Position numbers and translations under genes: made by a program. 64,000 nucleotides of DNA from Aphidius gifuensis (lineage: Eukaryota; Arthropoda; Insecta; Hymenoptera; Braconidae), in the NCBI RefSeq assembly GCF_014905175.1, contig NC_057788.1:15525404-15589403 (forward strand). Direction: 5' to 3'. Shown here piece by piece: positions 24,661-36,186 of the stretch; the stretch's first letter is position 1, and each line of letters opens with the position of its first letter. Below the pieces are notes generated by a model. It saw only the letters and a list, made by a program, of their open reading frames with translations, was not told the origin of the DNA and made no database searches.

Positions 24661-26040
24661 TATCAGGAGACCCGGTAGGGTCTCGCCTCAATTTTAGAAC
24701 GAAAAAAATATATAGAACGAACGCAAACTCTCTTACCGGGTAAGATGTTTCAATTTTCGATTTATTTATATGCAAGAAGATTTGTTATTTCTTATATATA
24801 ATTAATATCATTATTATTTCATCATTCACGGTTAAATGAAAATATGTAGAAGAATTGTACAGGTGCGTGAACCTGGCCTGCATGAGTCCTAGAAAAATTA
24901 TCTAGAATATACTCATTAGTAGCGTCTTAATTTGTACCATTTTACACCGCAATTGTTTTCATTTGTACCTTAAAATTAAAGAGTGGAGAAAGTGTTAAAA
25001 CCGATTTTTTTTCTAGATGACTCAGGGGAAAAAAAAATTGCTACAGATGCAGAATAATTTGTACTAAAACCCGGAATTTGTACCTCAGAAATAACAACAA
25101 CAAAAAAAAATTATTTACTCCAAAACTTTAATTAACAATTGAATATCTGCTTCAATTATTGAGGTAAACATGTCATTCTAGCTCACGTTCTACTCTTCAA
25201 AATAAAAAATAAATTATTTAAAAATATTTTTGAGGCACCATGCAATCGTTAATGAAAATTTTTAATCAACAATTGCATGGTGCCTTTAAAAATCAATATT
25301 TTCAAATAATTTATTTTTGTTTTAAAGAGCAGACGTTAAGCTAATTTGTACCTCAATAATAATAATAAAAAAACAAGTTACTCCTAAATTTCAATTTACA
25401 ATTCTTTGTTATTATTATTGAGGGTACAAAATTAGCCAACGTTCTGCTCTTCAAAATGAAGTAAAAATTATTCAAAAATATTGATTTTGAAAGGCACCAT
25501 GCAATTGTTAATGAAAATTTCAATTAACAATTGCATGGTGCCTCCGAAATTCAATATTTTAAAATATTTTTTTTTTATTTTAAAGAGCAGAACGTGAGCT
25601 AACTTGTACCGTCAAGCCTCGATAGAAATATTTCTCCGCCATTACTCCGGCTTACTTCGGCATTACTCCGTTTTTGGCCTATTTCCAGATAAATTACTCC
25701 GGCATGAGATTAATGTCGGAAAAATTAATCTGCCACGACATTTTTGCCGGAATAATTTCTCCGCCATCAACCTCATGCCGGAGTAATTTCTCCGGAAATA
25801 TTTCCACCAGGGAGAGCAGAATTTGTACCTCAATAATTAAAGCAGATATTCAATTTTTAATTAACATTTTTAAATAAGTAAATAATTTTTTTTTGCAGAG
25901 ATTCTAATTCCTTGCTTAATGGTACAAATTAGTACAAATTATTACAAAGTAGTACAAATTAAGACGCTTCGAATGAGTATTCTAGATAACTTTTTTAGGA
26001 CCTATGCAGGCCAGGTTCACGCACCTGAATTGTACGAATA

Positions 26041-27295
26041 TAATTGTTTATATTCTCTCTCACGAATTTTCATAAATTATTATTAGTTAAACAAAATGAG
26101 TGAAATACAAACAAAACATAAATTTACAATTGATATCCTTGGAAGCCTCAATTTTAGATGAGCTGTTTATTTTTCTATCATACAGCTTTAATAATCAAAA
26201 GAAGTGAAATATAAAAAAAAATAGGAAAATTTCAAAGTATAAAGTTGAATAATTTCCTGGATAAAAAAAAAAAAAAAAAATTAGGCGCTTTTTCACGATA
26301 ACGCTTGCGATACATGTTAATAATATTATAACAAAAAATTCAAAAAAATTAGACTTGATTTCAGCCGAAAATCAACCAAAAACAGCTCATCTTATCAAAA
26401 TCGCAGGGGGTCAGGCAGATGACCCCGTGATTTGACTAAGAATGCCCCATATATATATATTTTCTGCAAATATAATACTGGCAGTCGATAAAACTCTTCG
26501 AGTAAAAAAAGAAAGTCAAAATAAAAATTTCGATATATTAATTTTTTCTTTTTTTTTAAACCGCTAGATTTAACTAAGCCATTAGATTTTTTACTTACCC
26601 GCTAGACTTTTTACTTAGTCTCCGTTATAGCCAAATTTATTTTTATCAGCTTAAATTTCCCCTCAGCTACATCTTTTCCGTAGCTAAATTTTTTCTTTAG
26701 CTAGATTTTTTCCTCAGCTACATTTTTCACTTAGCCGTTTGATATTTTTCTTAGTCCTAATTATAGCCAAACACACAATATCTTTATAATTTTACCAGCT
26801 TAATTATTTCCTCAGCTAATCTTTTCCATAGCTAAACAAACAATACCTACATATTTTTACCAGCCGTTCGGAATATATTAAAAAATTTTATTTGAACTTT
26901 TTTTTCTACTTCATGTGTTTCATCAATCGTTATTATAAAATTAGGAACAAAAAATCGATATATCAAAATTCTAAAATCATTGATTATAAAAAATTACTGA
27001 ACAACAATAATTGTATGAAAATGTAAAAAAATGAAATAAAAACAAACAATATTTTTATAAATAAATGAAAAAAATTTGTTTAAATGTGTACTTATTATTA
27101 TTTTGTTCAATTACAACAACACGCCAAAGATGTTTACACATAATAAACCCACAAGTCTAGATGGCTCACAAAATTTTTTTTTTTTGGATTTATTTTTTTA
27201 GTATAATTGATTCATTTTTAACATTGATAAATCAATAAAAGATGATTAATTGATATAGCAATTTCATTCTTACTCTCAATATATGTATATATATA
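26041..27295. other. Low-complexity region with MITE remnant and TTAGCTA cluster
   Basis: No gene is seen. At 26395-26446, AGGCAGATGACCCCGTGATTT and AAGAATGCCCCAT are a diverged right end of the GGGGCATTCC family next to an (AT)n run. At 26640-26860 the motif CAGCTACATCTTTTCC / TTAGCTA recurs, as at 11150-11875. The rest is A/T-rich. Confidence 0.5.
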
Positions 27296-27298
27296 TGG

Positions 27299-28161
27299 GG
27301 CATTCCAAGTGAAATGTTGGAGCATTTTCCCTCGACCACTCGGATGTTTTTAAAATATTATTTTTTTTCCCCACTCCTTAGTAATGAGAACACCCTTCTT
27401 TCGCAGGATTCAACCTATCTGAAAACATTCAAAATTTAGAAAATTTCATAAATTCAAAATTTTTATATTTTTCTAAATTTGAAAGAAAAACTAAAAATAA
27501 AAGATGCCTTTTTAATTTTTGTGATTTTCTATTCCTAACCCTTAAAATTAAAAAAAAAACTCCATTCTAGCCAAAAAACGTTGGATTTTAAGGGTTAAAA
27601 ATGGAAAATCGAAAAAAATACAATGACATCTTTTATTTTTATTTTTTTTTTTTTTAATTTAGAAAAATACAAAAATTTTGAAATTTTTGAAATTTTCTAA
27701 ATTCAAAAAAAAATATACAGAATCGTGATCCCACTTTTATCTTACGAAAATTACGTTGACTCTAATGTCAGAAATCTTTCGGAAGCAAAATTTTTTATTT
27801 CAAAAAGGTATGTTTTGAGATTGGTCGAATCCTGCGGAAAAAGGGTGTTATCAGTACTAAGGAGTTGGGGGAAAATTTCGAAAAAAATTCCTACTCTATT
27901 TTTCGTCAAGTTGGGTCAAAGTTTGAGAAAAATCGATTTCAATCTTTTATTTAACAAATAATGGTGGAAAAATTGTTGAAACAATTTTTCAAAGTTTTTT
28001 TTTGTAAACTATGAATAGCATTCAAACTTTTTTGTCTCTATAAATTTTTAGTGATGTCAATAGTTTTTGAGTAAAAAGCATGCAAAAGCTGGTACATTTC
28101 TTAAAAAATCCTTAAAAATCAAAACTAAAAAAAATCACAAGTCAAAACTTTTTGCAAAAAG

Positions 28162-28196
<35 letters not shown>

Positions 28197-28290
28197 TCAA
28201 TATTTCTTGCTCAAGAACAATAAAAAAAATATTTCAAGTGAATTCAATTTTTGGACTTAAAATTCACGTGGATCTAGCCATATATATATA
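27299..28290. mobile_element. Diverged GGGGCATTCC-type foldback element
   Basis: It begins GGGGCATTCCAAGTG just after a (TA)n run. CACTCCTTAGTAATGAGAAC and TTTCGCAGGATTCAACC near 27378-27425 pair with GAATCCTGCGGAAA and CAGTACTAAGGAGT near 27823-27865. The outer right arm is not recognisable, so the end given here is approximate. A run of about 30 A residues follows near 28160-28193. Confidence 0.5.
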
Positions 28291-28980
28291 TTCTCATTTT
28301 CAAATCGTAATATTTATATCTCGATTTATATTTATTTTTTTTCAACTATTTTATTTTTTTTTATAATTGATATACTTCCTATTTATTTCCTTTTTTTTAT
28401 AAATCAATCAATAAAATATAATTAATTTATAAAGCTCTCACCTTAAACCACATTAAAAATATAATAGATGTATTTGTACTTATAATTATAAATATTCCTT
28501 TCTTTCTGCATAGATATTTTTTTCTGGATTTTCGGTTTTTTACATCTTTATCTTGATTTTTTTTTTCATTTTTTTTTTCTTTGTAGAATTAGATAATTTT
28601 TAATTCATTTTTAAACATACATATTTTTTTTTTTTTATACACCTCATTCGTGTACAGAAAAATACATGTTGTTGCCATGTTGTTGCAAAAAAAAGAAATG
28701 GTGATATCCTTATACCAGAAAAATATCATAATTACTCAGCTGATTTTAAAAATCCACGAAACACTAAATTTTTCGATGCTTTGTATCGTGGTACAGTCTA
28801 TTCATTCGCACTATTGCATTTTGTATAATCCTGAAATTGCCATGTGAGTTGTTGAATTTTTTTTTATTTGAATGAATAAATTAATAGTTACAAAATCACT
28901 CAATTAAAATTTTGAATTTTTGTTTTCTAGGTATTTATAAATGGCTCCCAATGAGGCATTTAAAAGGGTTCCATCAAAAA
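28291..28980. other. T-rich intergenic DNA
   Basis: Mostly T-runs and short A/T repeats. No gene, RNA or repeat partner recognised. Confidence 0.35.
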
Positions 28981-28989
28981 TGAGAACCT

Positions 28990-30075
28990 GGTGAGCGAAT
29001 ATGATTCTACTCAAAGTCGAGAGCTATCAACAATACTACACGATGGTTTACAGTAGACCTCGTAGCAATCTTCGTACTCACGATGGTAGTCCTATTTTAT
29101 CAACTCTTGTTCAGAGAAAAAATGGTCAGCGAGCACTAAGTTTTTCTAATGCAGTCGTCAATCAACTTGTCGATATTGGCAAACTAATCATCACATTCAG
29201 CTTTTCAATCAAACTAAACGTTGGCAACACATGCGCAATTCAAATGTTCACAGTTCATGGAAAAAAGAGCGTTTTGTCAATTGTTGTTTTTAAATTATTT
29301 TTTTTTCATTCAATTAATGATTTTTTTTTTTTTATTTTTATTGACTTTCAATTCTGCCATGTAGTTTTTAAATAAGTTTTCGTCTAAATTGTTAATAGAA
29401 GTCATTGTGCACAAAAAGGATGACGTTTTTTTTCGAATACCAATAGAACAAATGAAAACTCATTATGACTGGCGTTTCAAAGCATTGATAACAAATGTTT
29501 CGCCCAATGTCAATATTTTATCACAATTCGTGGTTTTTTCGCAAACAATCATCCATCATGTTCAATTCAATTTTAACATTGACCTCAATCGTCGTGAACA
29601 TTGGTCTATCGTACAAAAAATAATATTATGTCATAGTTGAAACGTAGACCAATCCCAAGTACATTCACATGGATAAAACAATGTATTACGATTATTTCAT
29701 GGTTTCCATTGAACTATATTGGTGATGGCTAAAATGTAACATAGTCCTACTACAATAAGTTTTATTTATTTTTATAACACTAGTATGACAACAACACAAC
29801 ATGTCATAAATCAATTAGATTCACCAGAACATTGCGCTTCACTTTTGTTTTTGAAAAGTATTTTAAAATTTTATCAACATGTACTGGTGACATACAAAGA
29901 TTGTTGCAAAGTCAACAACAAGTTAAAAAATCAATCGTGGTCTCATCATGTATCAATAAAAGAGAATTAGATCGTCTTGGAATCCTTTCGGAACCTAGTA
30001 ACGTAAATCCAGCTTGCAATTTAAGCATTGCGATTATTATTTCAACCTTGTTCGTCTTCAACATGAATATGTGAA
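28990..30075 (+). pseudogene. Unidentified coding relics
   Basis: Three to four plus-strand frames (29001-29375, 29389-29640, 29785-29970 with an overlapping 29832-30074) have amino-acid composition less AT-driven than their surroundings, for example RPRSNLRTHDGSPILSTLVQ and HYDWRFKALITNVSPNVNI. They lie on one strand over about 1 kb, broken by stops, as decayed exons would. I do not recognise any domain. They end just before the hexamer array and upstream of a MULE relic on the same strand, but nothing shows they belong to it. Confidence 0.3.
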
Positions 30076-30152
30076 TGGAGCATTTGGATCAAGAAGCGCT
30101 TGGAGAAGTTGATCTACCGGTTATTCTTAAAAAATGACTTGAGTGACGACGA

Positions 30153-30840
30153 CAACATTAACATTAACATTAACAATTAACATTAACATTAACATTAACA
30201 TTAACATTAACAATTAACATTAACATTAACATTAACATTAACATTAACATTAACATTAACATTAACATTAACATTAACATTAACATTAACATTAACATTA
30301 ACAATTAACATTAACATTAACATTAACATTAACATTAACATTAACATTAACATTAACATTAACATTAACATTAACATTAACATTAACATTAACATTAACA
30401 TTAACATTAACATTAACATTAACATTAACATTAACATTAACATTAACATTAACATTAACATTAACATTAACATTAACATTAACATTAACATTAACATTAA
30501 CATTAACATTACAATTAACATTAACATTAACATTAACATTAACATTAACATTAACATTAACATTAACATTAACATTAACATTAACATTAACATTAACATT
30601 AACATTAACATTAACATTAACATTAACATTAACATTAACATTAACATTAACATTAACATTAACATTAACACTAACATTAACATTAACATTAACATTAACA
30701 TTAACATTAACATTAACATTAACATTAACATTAACATTAACATTAACATTAACATTAACACTAACATTAACATTAACATTAACATTAACATTAACATTAA
30801 CATTAACATTAACATTAACATTAACATTAACATTAACATT
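30153..30840. repeat. (AACATT)n hexanucleotide array, about 690 bp
   Basis: Over one hundred tandem copies of AACATT are almost uninterrupted. Variants are a few AACAATT units (clustered at 30170-30310 and one near 30513) and isolated AACACT units near 30671 and 30761. It is not the insect telomere repeat TTAGG. The long Met/Leu open frame on the minus strand is an artefact of the repeat. Confidence 0.95.
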
Positions 30841-31234
30841 CGATATTTGAAACTAAGCCCTGTGGAAAAATGGGAATAATAAATCTAATAATTGAAAATA
30901 AATATGACAATTGTTTTTGGGCAAAAAAATTGAACAAAATGAGCATCTTAAAAGCCAATTCCATTCAAGACTTCACATTTTACACAGATATACTAATACT
31001 ACTCCATAGTTTTTGTCGCTTTGAATGGTGTTCACAAAAATAAAAAAGACGCATACATAAAAATGCACACATATGTTTATCGCTGCCAAAATTGAAAAAA
31101 GGTGAACAAGCTGACAAATAAACAACAGTTCAAAAATGAAAAACAAATATCATAATTAGAATTAAAAAAACATGTATATTTATAACTGAAAGATTCACTG
31201 TAAAAAAATAGAACGCAGAAGTCAGACTCATATG

Positions 31235-32850
31235 AATGTAGTTTATTTTGAAGAGTATGGATATAAAATTTCGATCACCAGAAACAAGAGATTTGTTCAA
31301 TCAACACTGTCAAAAATATATCGTATGGATTTATTTATGGAATATAATGCATAATTCATTTTTGCGCCAGGTTTTATAGGTGTATAGAAAATACAAGACA
31401 ATCTTGTAGTGCACGGGGACTAATTGAAAATCATAATTGTTTAATCGTCACCACATTGCCATCCACGAGATACAGAAAACCAGATTCGTCATTTGTTTAA
31501 AAATGCATTATGTACCGAAGTATTCACGACTGAAGAACATCTGAATATTATGTATCGACGTATTACTCTAAGGCAGGTGAGCTTAATGAGTATGTACAAA
31601 CTTCAAGTGTAATAAGTTTTTTATTTATCGAAAGATAGATAAATCGATAGCATCAGTCAGTTCATCCGGTGACTTCTTGAACACTTTATCAATACAACTT
31701 AATTATAAAGCACAATGATTGGTTAAAATATCGTCAATATTCTCTAGGCATTATAGTAATAGAAACAATATATATTGATAGAAAAACTACAGTCATGATT
31801 TCCGGTGATCCTGTCTTTCTACCCAAATTAGCTGTTATCCGAGAGTTATTTTTGGATACTACCTTCAGAGACTGTCCAAAATCATTGAATATCAAACAGT
31901 TATTAAAGTTGATGGATTTAAACTGTGCCATTGGCTTAGATACTTATGATACAAAAAATGACAGAACCATACCAAGCAGTGCTAACATATTTTTGTAATC
32001 ATCCAGCACTTGATATTATACGAATAGCTTTTTATCAAGAGTTTGAAGTAGCACTTAAAAAAGTGTATTCAATATTTTATACCTCAATAGTGTATCCTGA
32101 AGCTGACATCATTCATAGTTACTTCATTACTGCCAAGCTATTTCGAAAGAGATTAAACTAAAAAGACGAGATGAGATCAATGAAATGGGATACAGCACTC
32201 TCTCTTTATCGAAAACTATTGGCTTTGCCTTTACTACCTGCAAACCAAATTGAAGCATCTTATAGAATTCTGATTTGAAATACACCACGAGATGAATCAG
32301 TATTTTTTGAAGACTTGATTCAATACTATCCACGGACCCAGTTGACTTATGATAGACAAACAAGATTAATAGTTTATTGTCAGACAAATAGAACGACTCA
32401 TTCTATTGAAGCTTATCATCATTGCATCCACACATCTGGAGCCAAACTCAAAAGTCTACTAAATTTAACACGCATTGGTATTGAATTATTACACCGTGAT
32501 ATTAAGATACTACACGTCAAGAGTACACAAATAGGAAACAAGTACCTAATCATATATGAAAATTATTAGACAATAGAATGTTCCATATCACGGGAATTAT
32601 CGTTTTATGATCATATCGCACCAGCATACATTAATAACATGACAGTGAAAACACCAGCTGCATTAGATCAAGTCCGGCTATCTCCATCTCATAAAATGAA
32701 TATCCAAGCAGTATGAAATAGAGCATTTATTCTACAACCTATTGATGTAAATAAGCCAATACCGGTAGAATGCACTTGCGAGAACAAAAAAATACCGAGG
32801 AAGCCAACAAGAATCAAATACTGTGACAAATTTTGATTATACCGCGTGAT
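31235..32850 (+). pseudogene. MULE-type transposase with FLYWCH-like head, degenerate
   Basis: A FLYWCH-like zinc motif is readable across frames at 31370-31480 (RCIENTRQSCSARGLIENH, then PHCHP). Downstream frames give VFLPKLAVIRELFLDTTFRD, the MULE segment carrying the first catalytic Asp (LFLDTTF), then EPYQAVLTYF, an AFYQEFEVALKK helix and LLALPLLPANQIEASYRIL, a conserved MULE block. NRTTHSIEAYHH matches the T-N-N-x-x-E-x-x-H segment. The usual second Asp (T-D-F-E) is Q-E-F-E and the C-x-x-H pair is missing. Stops occur at several points. No terminal repeats were found. Confidence 0.6.
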
Positions 32851-32885
32851 ATATTTAATTATGAAATTTTTTTACAAACATAAGT

Positions 32886-33000
32886 AGTGTACATAGGAGA
32901 GTTCTGGCTTGCCCCCCGCTGTGAACCCACTTCTCCGTGAGACCCGCGTCTTCCCGCTGTGATCCGCGGTTGATTTGAAAATAAAGAATTTAAAAAATGA
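32886..33000 (+). repeat. GC-rich direct repeat, copy 1
   Basis: TAGTGTACATAGGAGAGTTC followed by a C-rich block and GATCCGCGGTTGATTT is repeated at 33458-33540. Both are islands of high GC in AT-rich DNA. Function unknown. They may be ends of one element about 570 bp apart. Confidence 0.6.
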
Positions 33001-33457
33001 TTGTATTATATCTTGATACAAGAAGACTTTTTGATTTTCTCAACACAATACTATTGTTATTAAAAAAATAATAAATATTGATAAAATTTTTTTTTTTTCG
33101 AAAATTCGAATAGATTTGGAATATAAAATATAGATGGCTGTTAAATATAACTTGAGTTAAGCAAAAAAGAAATCTTCATAACCGGTACAATTATTTGACT
33201 CAGGATACCATGATTGTTCGGTCTAGATACCAGGCTACCAACGCCATGGGTTGGCAACGCCGAGCGTAATAACGTCCCCACCCGTTCCCATTATTACCTA
33301 GAACATTAACATTAGAATTTCTAACTGACCCAACTTCAGTTAATACAAAAACAGAACCCCTCAAGGCTCAGTGGTCCTTGAAGAGGCTTCGATGGAATTT
33401 TTACACTCTCACCCTTTCATTAGATCAGAAATACATTTTAAATTACATAATATGTTA

Positions 33458-33700
33458 GTAGTGTACATAGGAGAGTTCCAGCTCACCCCCGCTGCCCCCG
33501 CGAGGTCCGTGACCCCCCGCTGCGATCCGCGGTTGATTTTGCGGAAACCGCGGATATCACCCCAGTGGTCCGCGATTTAATTTAACCTTTTTGATCGCTG
33601 CAGGGGGTCCTTGAATTAATTAATTGGGTCAATCGAATAATTAATTAGGTCACATCGCCGCGGGGGTCTTATCATTAATTAATTTGTGCAATATCGCCAT
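33458..33700 (+). repeat. GC-rich direct repeat, copy 2
   Basis: Same start as 32886 (TAGTGTACATAGGAGAGTTC) and same GATCCGCGGTTGATTT. It then continues with repeated TTAATTAATT spacers between short GC-rich words (ATCGCCGCGGGGGTC, GATCGCTGCAGGGGGTC). No coding frame is convincing. Confidence 0.55.
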
Positions 33701-34160
33701 GGAGGATCCAATTTTTTTGTAAGGCGCCATATTGTTTTTGTATTAAGTATGTCGTTGCATCACATTATTATTATTATTATTATCATTAACCAGAAAATGT
33801 CATAGTGTTTTTTTTTGCAAGACGCCATATTGCATTTTACAAAGGTAATTATTGTTATGATTTTTATTCACTTTATTGATAATAAATTAAGTAGCTTAAC
33901 AATATTAATGTTTTTATTATTGTTTTTGTAATTTGTTATTACTATTTTTTCATCAAGAATAATAATAATTTAATAATTCAATAACTTTCATAATATTAAT
34001 ACTTTTTAAATTCTCGCAAAATGTAGGTAATGTATTTCCCGTTTTTATCTTTAAGTTTATGTGATATGTTCAGTAGGGTGCTGCAGTCTCGTTCTGTCAG
34101 CGTTCCATGGCTTGCAAATATCCAAGATTTTCTTGAAGTGCAGTTCGTCAAGGTATGCAG

Positions 34161-36053
34161 TTGGTTGATAATACTTTTGAAGGAAAATATAGAATGAGTG
34201 GAAGAGTTAACAGAAATGTAAGTTATTTATTTATTTAATTATTCAATTAATTCATTTTCTTTTAATTTATTTTATTTATTTTTATACAATAAATGAGTTG
34301 TGCGACTTTTTTATTATATATTTTTTCTTCTCTAAACATGTGTGCAATCTCATTTACGCATGTGTTTTGCAAAGAAAAAAATATATAATAAAAAAACCAC
34401 ACCACTAATTTATTAAATAAAAACAAATAAAATAAAATAAATCGAAAGAAAATACAATAAAAACATAAAATTAATATGAAAAAACAAAAAAGATTGGTTA
34501 GACAGCATGCTTGAAAAAATTACATCACGCAAGCACGTGTTCTTACGAATCTTTATTGTTTTTTTGTTTTTTTATTATCAATTTTCTTGTATTTTTTCTT
34601 TTTTTAATTTATATTATTTTATTCTTCTAATTTTATTTTCTTTTATTTATTTTTATTTAATAAATTAGTGGTGTGGCTTCCTTATTACATTTTTTTTTCG
34701 TCGCTGTTCATGTGTGCAATCTCTCTTACGCACGTGTTTTAAAAAGAAAAAAATATATAATAAAAAAACTGCTAAATAATTAAATAAAATTAAATCAAAT
34801 AAAATAAATTTAAAAAAAATTACAATAAAATTGATAATAAAAAAACAAAAAAGATTAGTTAGAATGCATGCATGCGAAAATTGCATCACGCAAGCATGCA
34901 GTTCTCACCAATCTTTCTTGTTTTTCTTATCAATTTTATTGTATTGTCTTTCAAATTTATTTTATTTTATTCTTCTAATTTATTTCATTCAATTTATTTT
35001 TATTTCCAGAGAGTATTTTTATGGGAAAGACTTCTGGAGCAACGTTTAGAGTCGAGATACCGTGCAATGTCCAGGTCGGAGAGAGATAAGCTGCACCAGG
35101 AGTCATCGGGAGAAGCCACCGTCTCTCTTTCTACTAACCGAGGTAATTTTTTCTTATTTATTTTATTTATTTTATTTATTTATTTTTTTATTAACTTATT
35201 CATTAATTTTTTGTTTTTATTTTTTCAGAGGAAACCGTTTCTGCAGCCGTATCGACTCCTGAAGGTGAGCAAGCAGTCGTGGAGCTGTCATATCCTGGTA
35301 ATCTTTTTTTTTTTCTTTTTATTAAATTTTGTTAACTTTTTTTTATCAATTTAATAATTTTTGTTTTTATTTTTTTTTTCAGAGGGAACCGCTACTGTAA
35401 CCATCTCAACTCCTGGAGGTTCCGGAGGAGTGCAGGTGTCTGGTGAAAAGGAGTTGTACCTGGTAAAGGATACTCATGATGTTCTTCATAATGTTGAAGA
35501 CATCATGGTACCTGAAGGTAATTTTTATAAATTTTTTATAAATTTTTTAGATTTTTTTATAAATTTTTAATTTTATAAACTTTTAGACTTTTTTTAATTT
35601 TTATAAATTCATTTTCTGATTTTCATATGCCGACTCCTTGAGGCTCCGGAGAAAAGCAGGTGTCTGACGAAAGAGAGCTGTATCTAGTTAAGGATACGCA
35701 TGCAGATCTTAATATGTTGAAGAAATCATGCTACCTGAAGATATATTTATAAAGTTTTAATTCTTGTAAATTAATTTTTAGATTTTTTTTATTCAGAGCA
35801 ACAACAGCTTGACATGGAACTTTGGGATGATGACGATGATGCTGATACTGTTATTCTCGATTCGGAGGAGTTAAATGGGCGGTTGGAGAATGTAGATTAT
35901 TACAATTGTTGCTACATACCACGTGAAGTTTCGAGAAGAAGTAGGATTCGTGAAAGTCCAATGTGTTTGAAAGACTACATTAGTAGGAGGGTTATAAGAG
36001 TTCTGGACCACGGAAAACCGAGTAGGTGGGATGGTTGGGTGATATATAAATAA
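34161..36053 (+). CDS. Five-exon gene with symmetric phase-1 exons, unknown family
   Basis: Exons: about 34161-34217 (ATG 34194; donor GTAAGT), 35010-35142, 35229-35297, 35383-35517 and 35797-36053 (stop TAA). Every later junction is phase 1, joins as G|AG to give Glu, and follows a TTTTTCAG-type acceptor, so the chain is open without correction. The product, about 175 residues from ATG 34194, has a charged helical start (WERLLEQRLESRYRA), a Glu/Gly/Val middle with one module (KELYLVKDTHDVLHNVED), an Asp run, and a basic C-terminus (RRSRIRESPMCLKDYISRR). That C-terminus faintly recalls basic tails of transposon polyproteins. No known domain is recognised. A decayed copy of exon 4 lies at 35630-35740. 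The first exon is the least certain. Confidence 0.55.
34226..34960. repeat. Tandem hairpin duplication in intron 1
   Basis: Two units of about 365 bp follow each other. Each has a CATGTGTGCAATCTC..TACGCA block (34337, 34708) and a GATTRGTTAGA..GCATGC..CATCACGCAAGCA block (34490, 34852), set in inverted A/T arms. The intron of the modular gene is thus made of a duplicated foldback sequence. Confidence 0.6.
35630..35745 (+). pseudogene. Decayed duplicate of exon 4
   Basis: ACTCCTTGAGGCTCCGGAG and GAGCTGTATCTAGTTAAGGA closely match exon 4 (ACTCCTGGAGGTTCCGGAG, GAGTTGTACCTGGTAAAGGA), but with a TGA in place of Gly, a deletion and no usable donor. It shows that this phase-1 exon was duplicated and then one copy decayed. 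Confidence 0.65.
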
Positions 36054-36186
36054 ATTTGGGGTAGAAAGGAAAAGAAGAGACTGAGAGAGGGGAATAAGCG
36101 AGAGGAATATGAGTGGAGAGTCTTTTCGAATTTTGGAGCAGCCATTTTTATTTTATTTTCTTTTTAAATTTATGAAAAAAAAAAGT

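Larger units (their letters stand above)
20539..25931. repeat. 5.4-kb imperfect palindrome made of smaller hairpins
   Basis: The left arm (20539-21885) pairs with the right arm (24745-25931). Starting TTTGTACCACTAAGCAAGG, the arms run through AATTACTCCGGCATGAGGTT, repeated hairpins GGCACCATGCAATTGTT / GGCATGGTGCC-type units, and GCAGGCCAGGTT(A/C)ACGCACCTG. They end at CTTCTTGCATATAAATAAAT next to the centre. A further unit of the GCAGGCCAGG block follows at about 25935-26040 in direct orientation. Arms differ by many substitutions and indels, which argues against an assembly fold-over. The interior holds other palindromic elements listed separately. Confidence 0.8.

Noticed and set aside
20539..25931. 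Assembly fold-over artefact as cause of the long palindrome
   Set aside because: The arms differ by many substitutions and indels, and the left side has elements absent from the right. A fold-over would be near identical.
30207..30839. 210-codon Met/Leu open frame on the minus strand
   Set aside because: It is the translation of the (AACATT)n array, with no coding signal of its own.
30153..30840. Interstitial telomere repeat
   Set aside because: The unit AACATT does not match TTAGG or TTAGGG on either strand.
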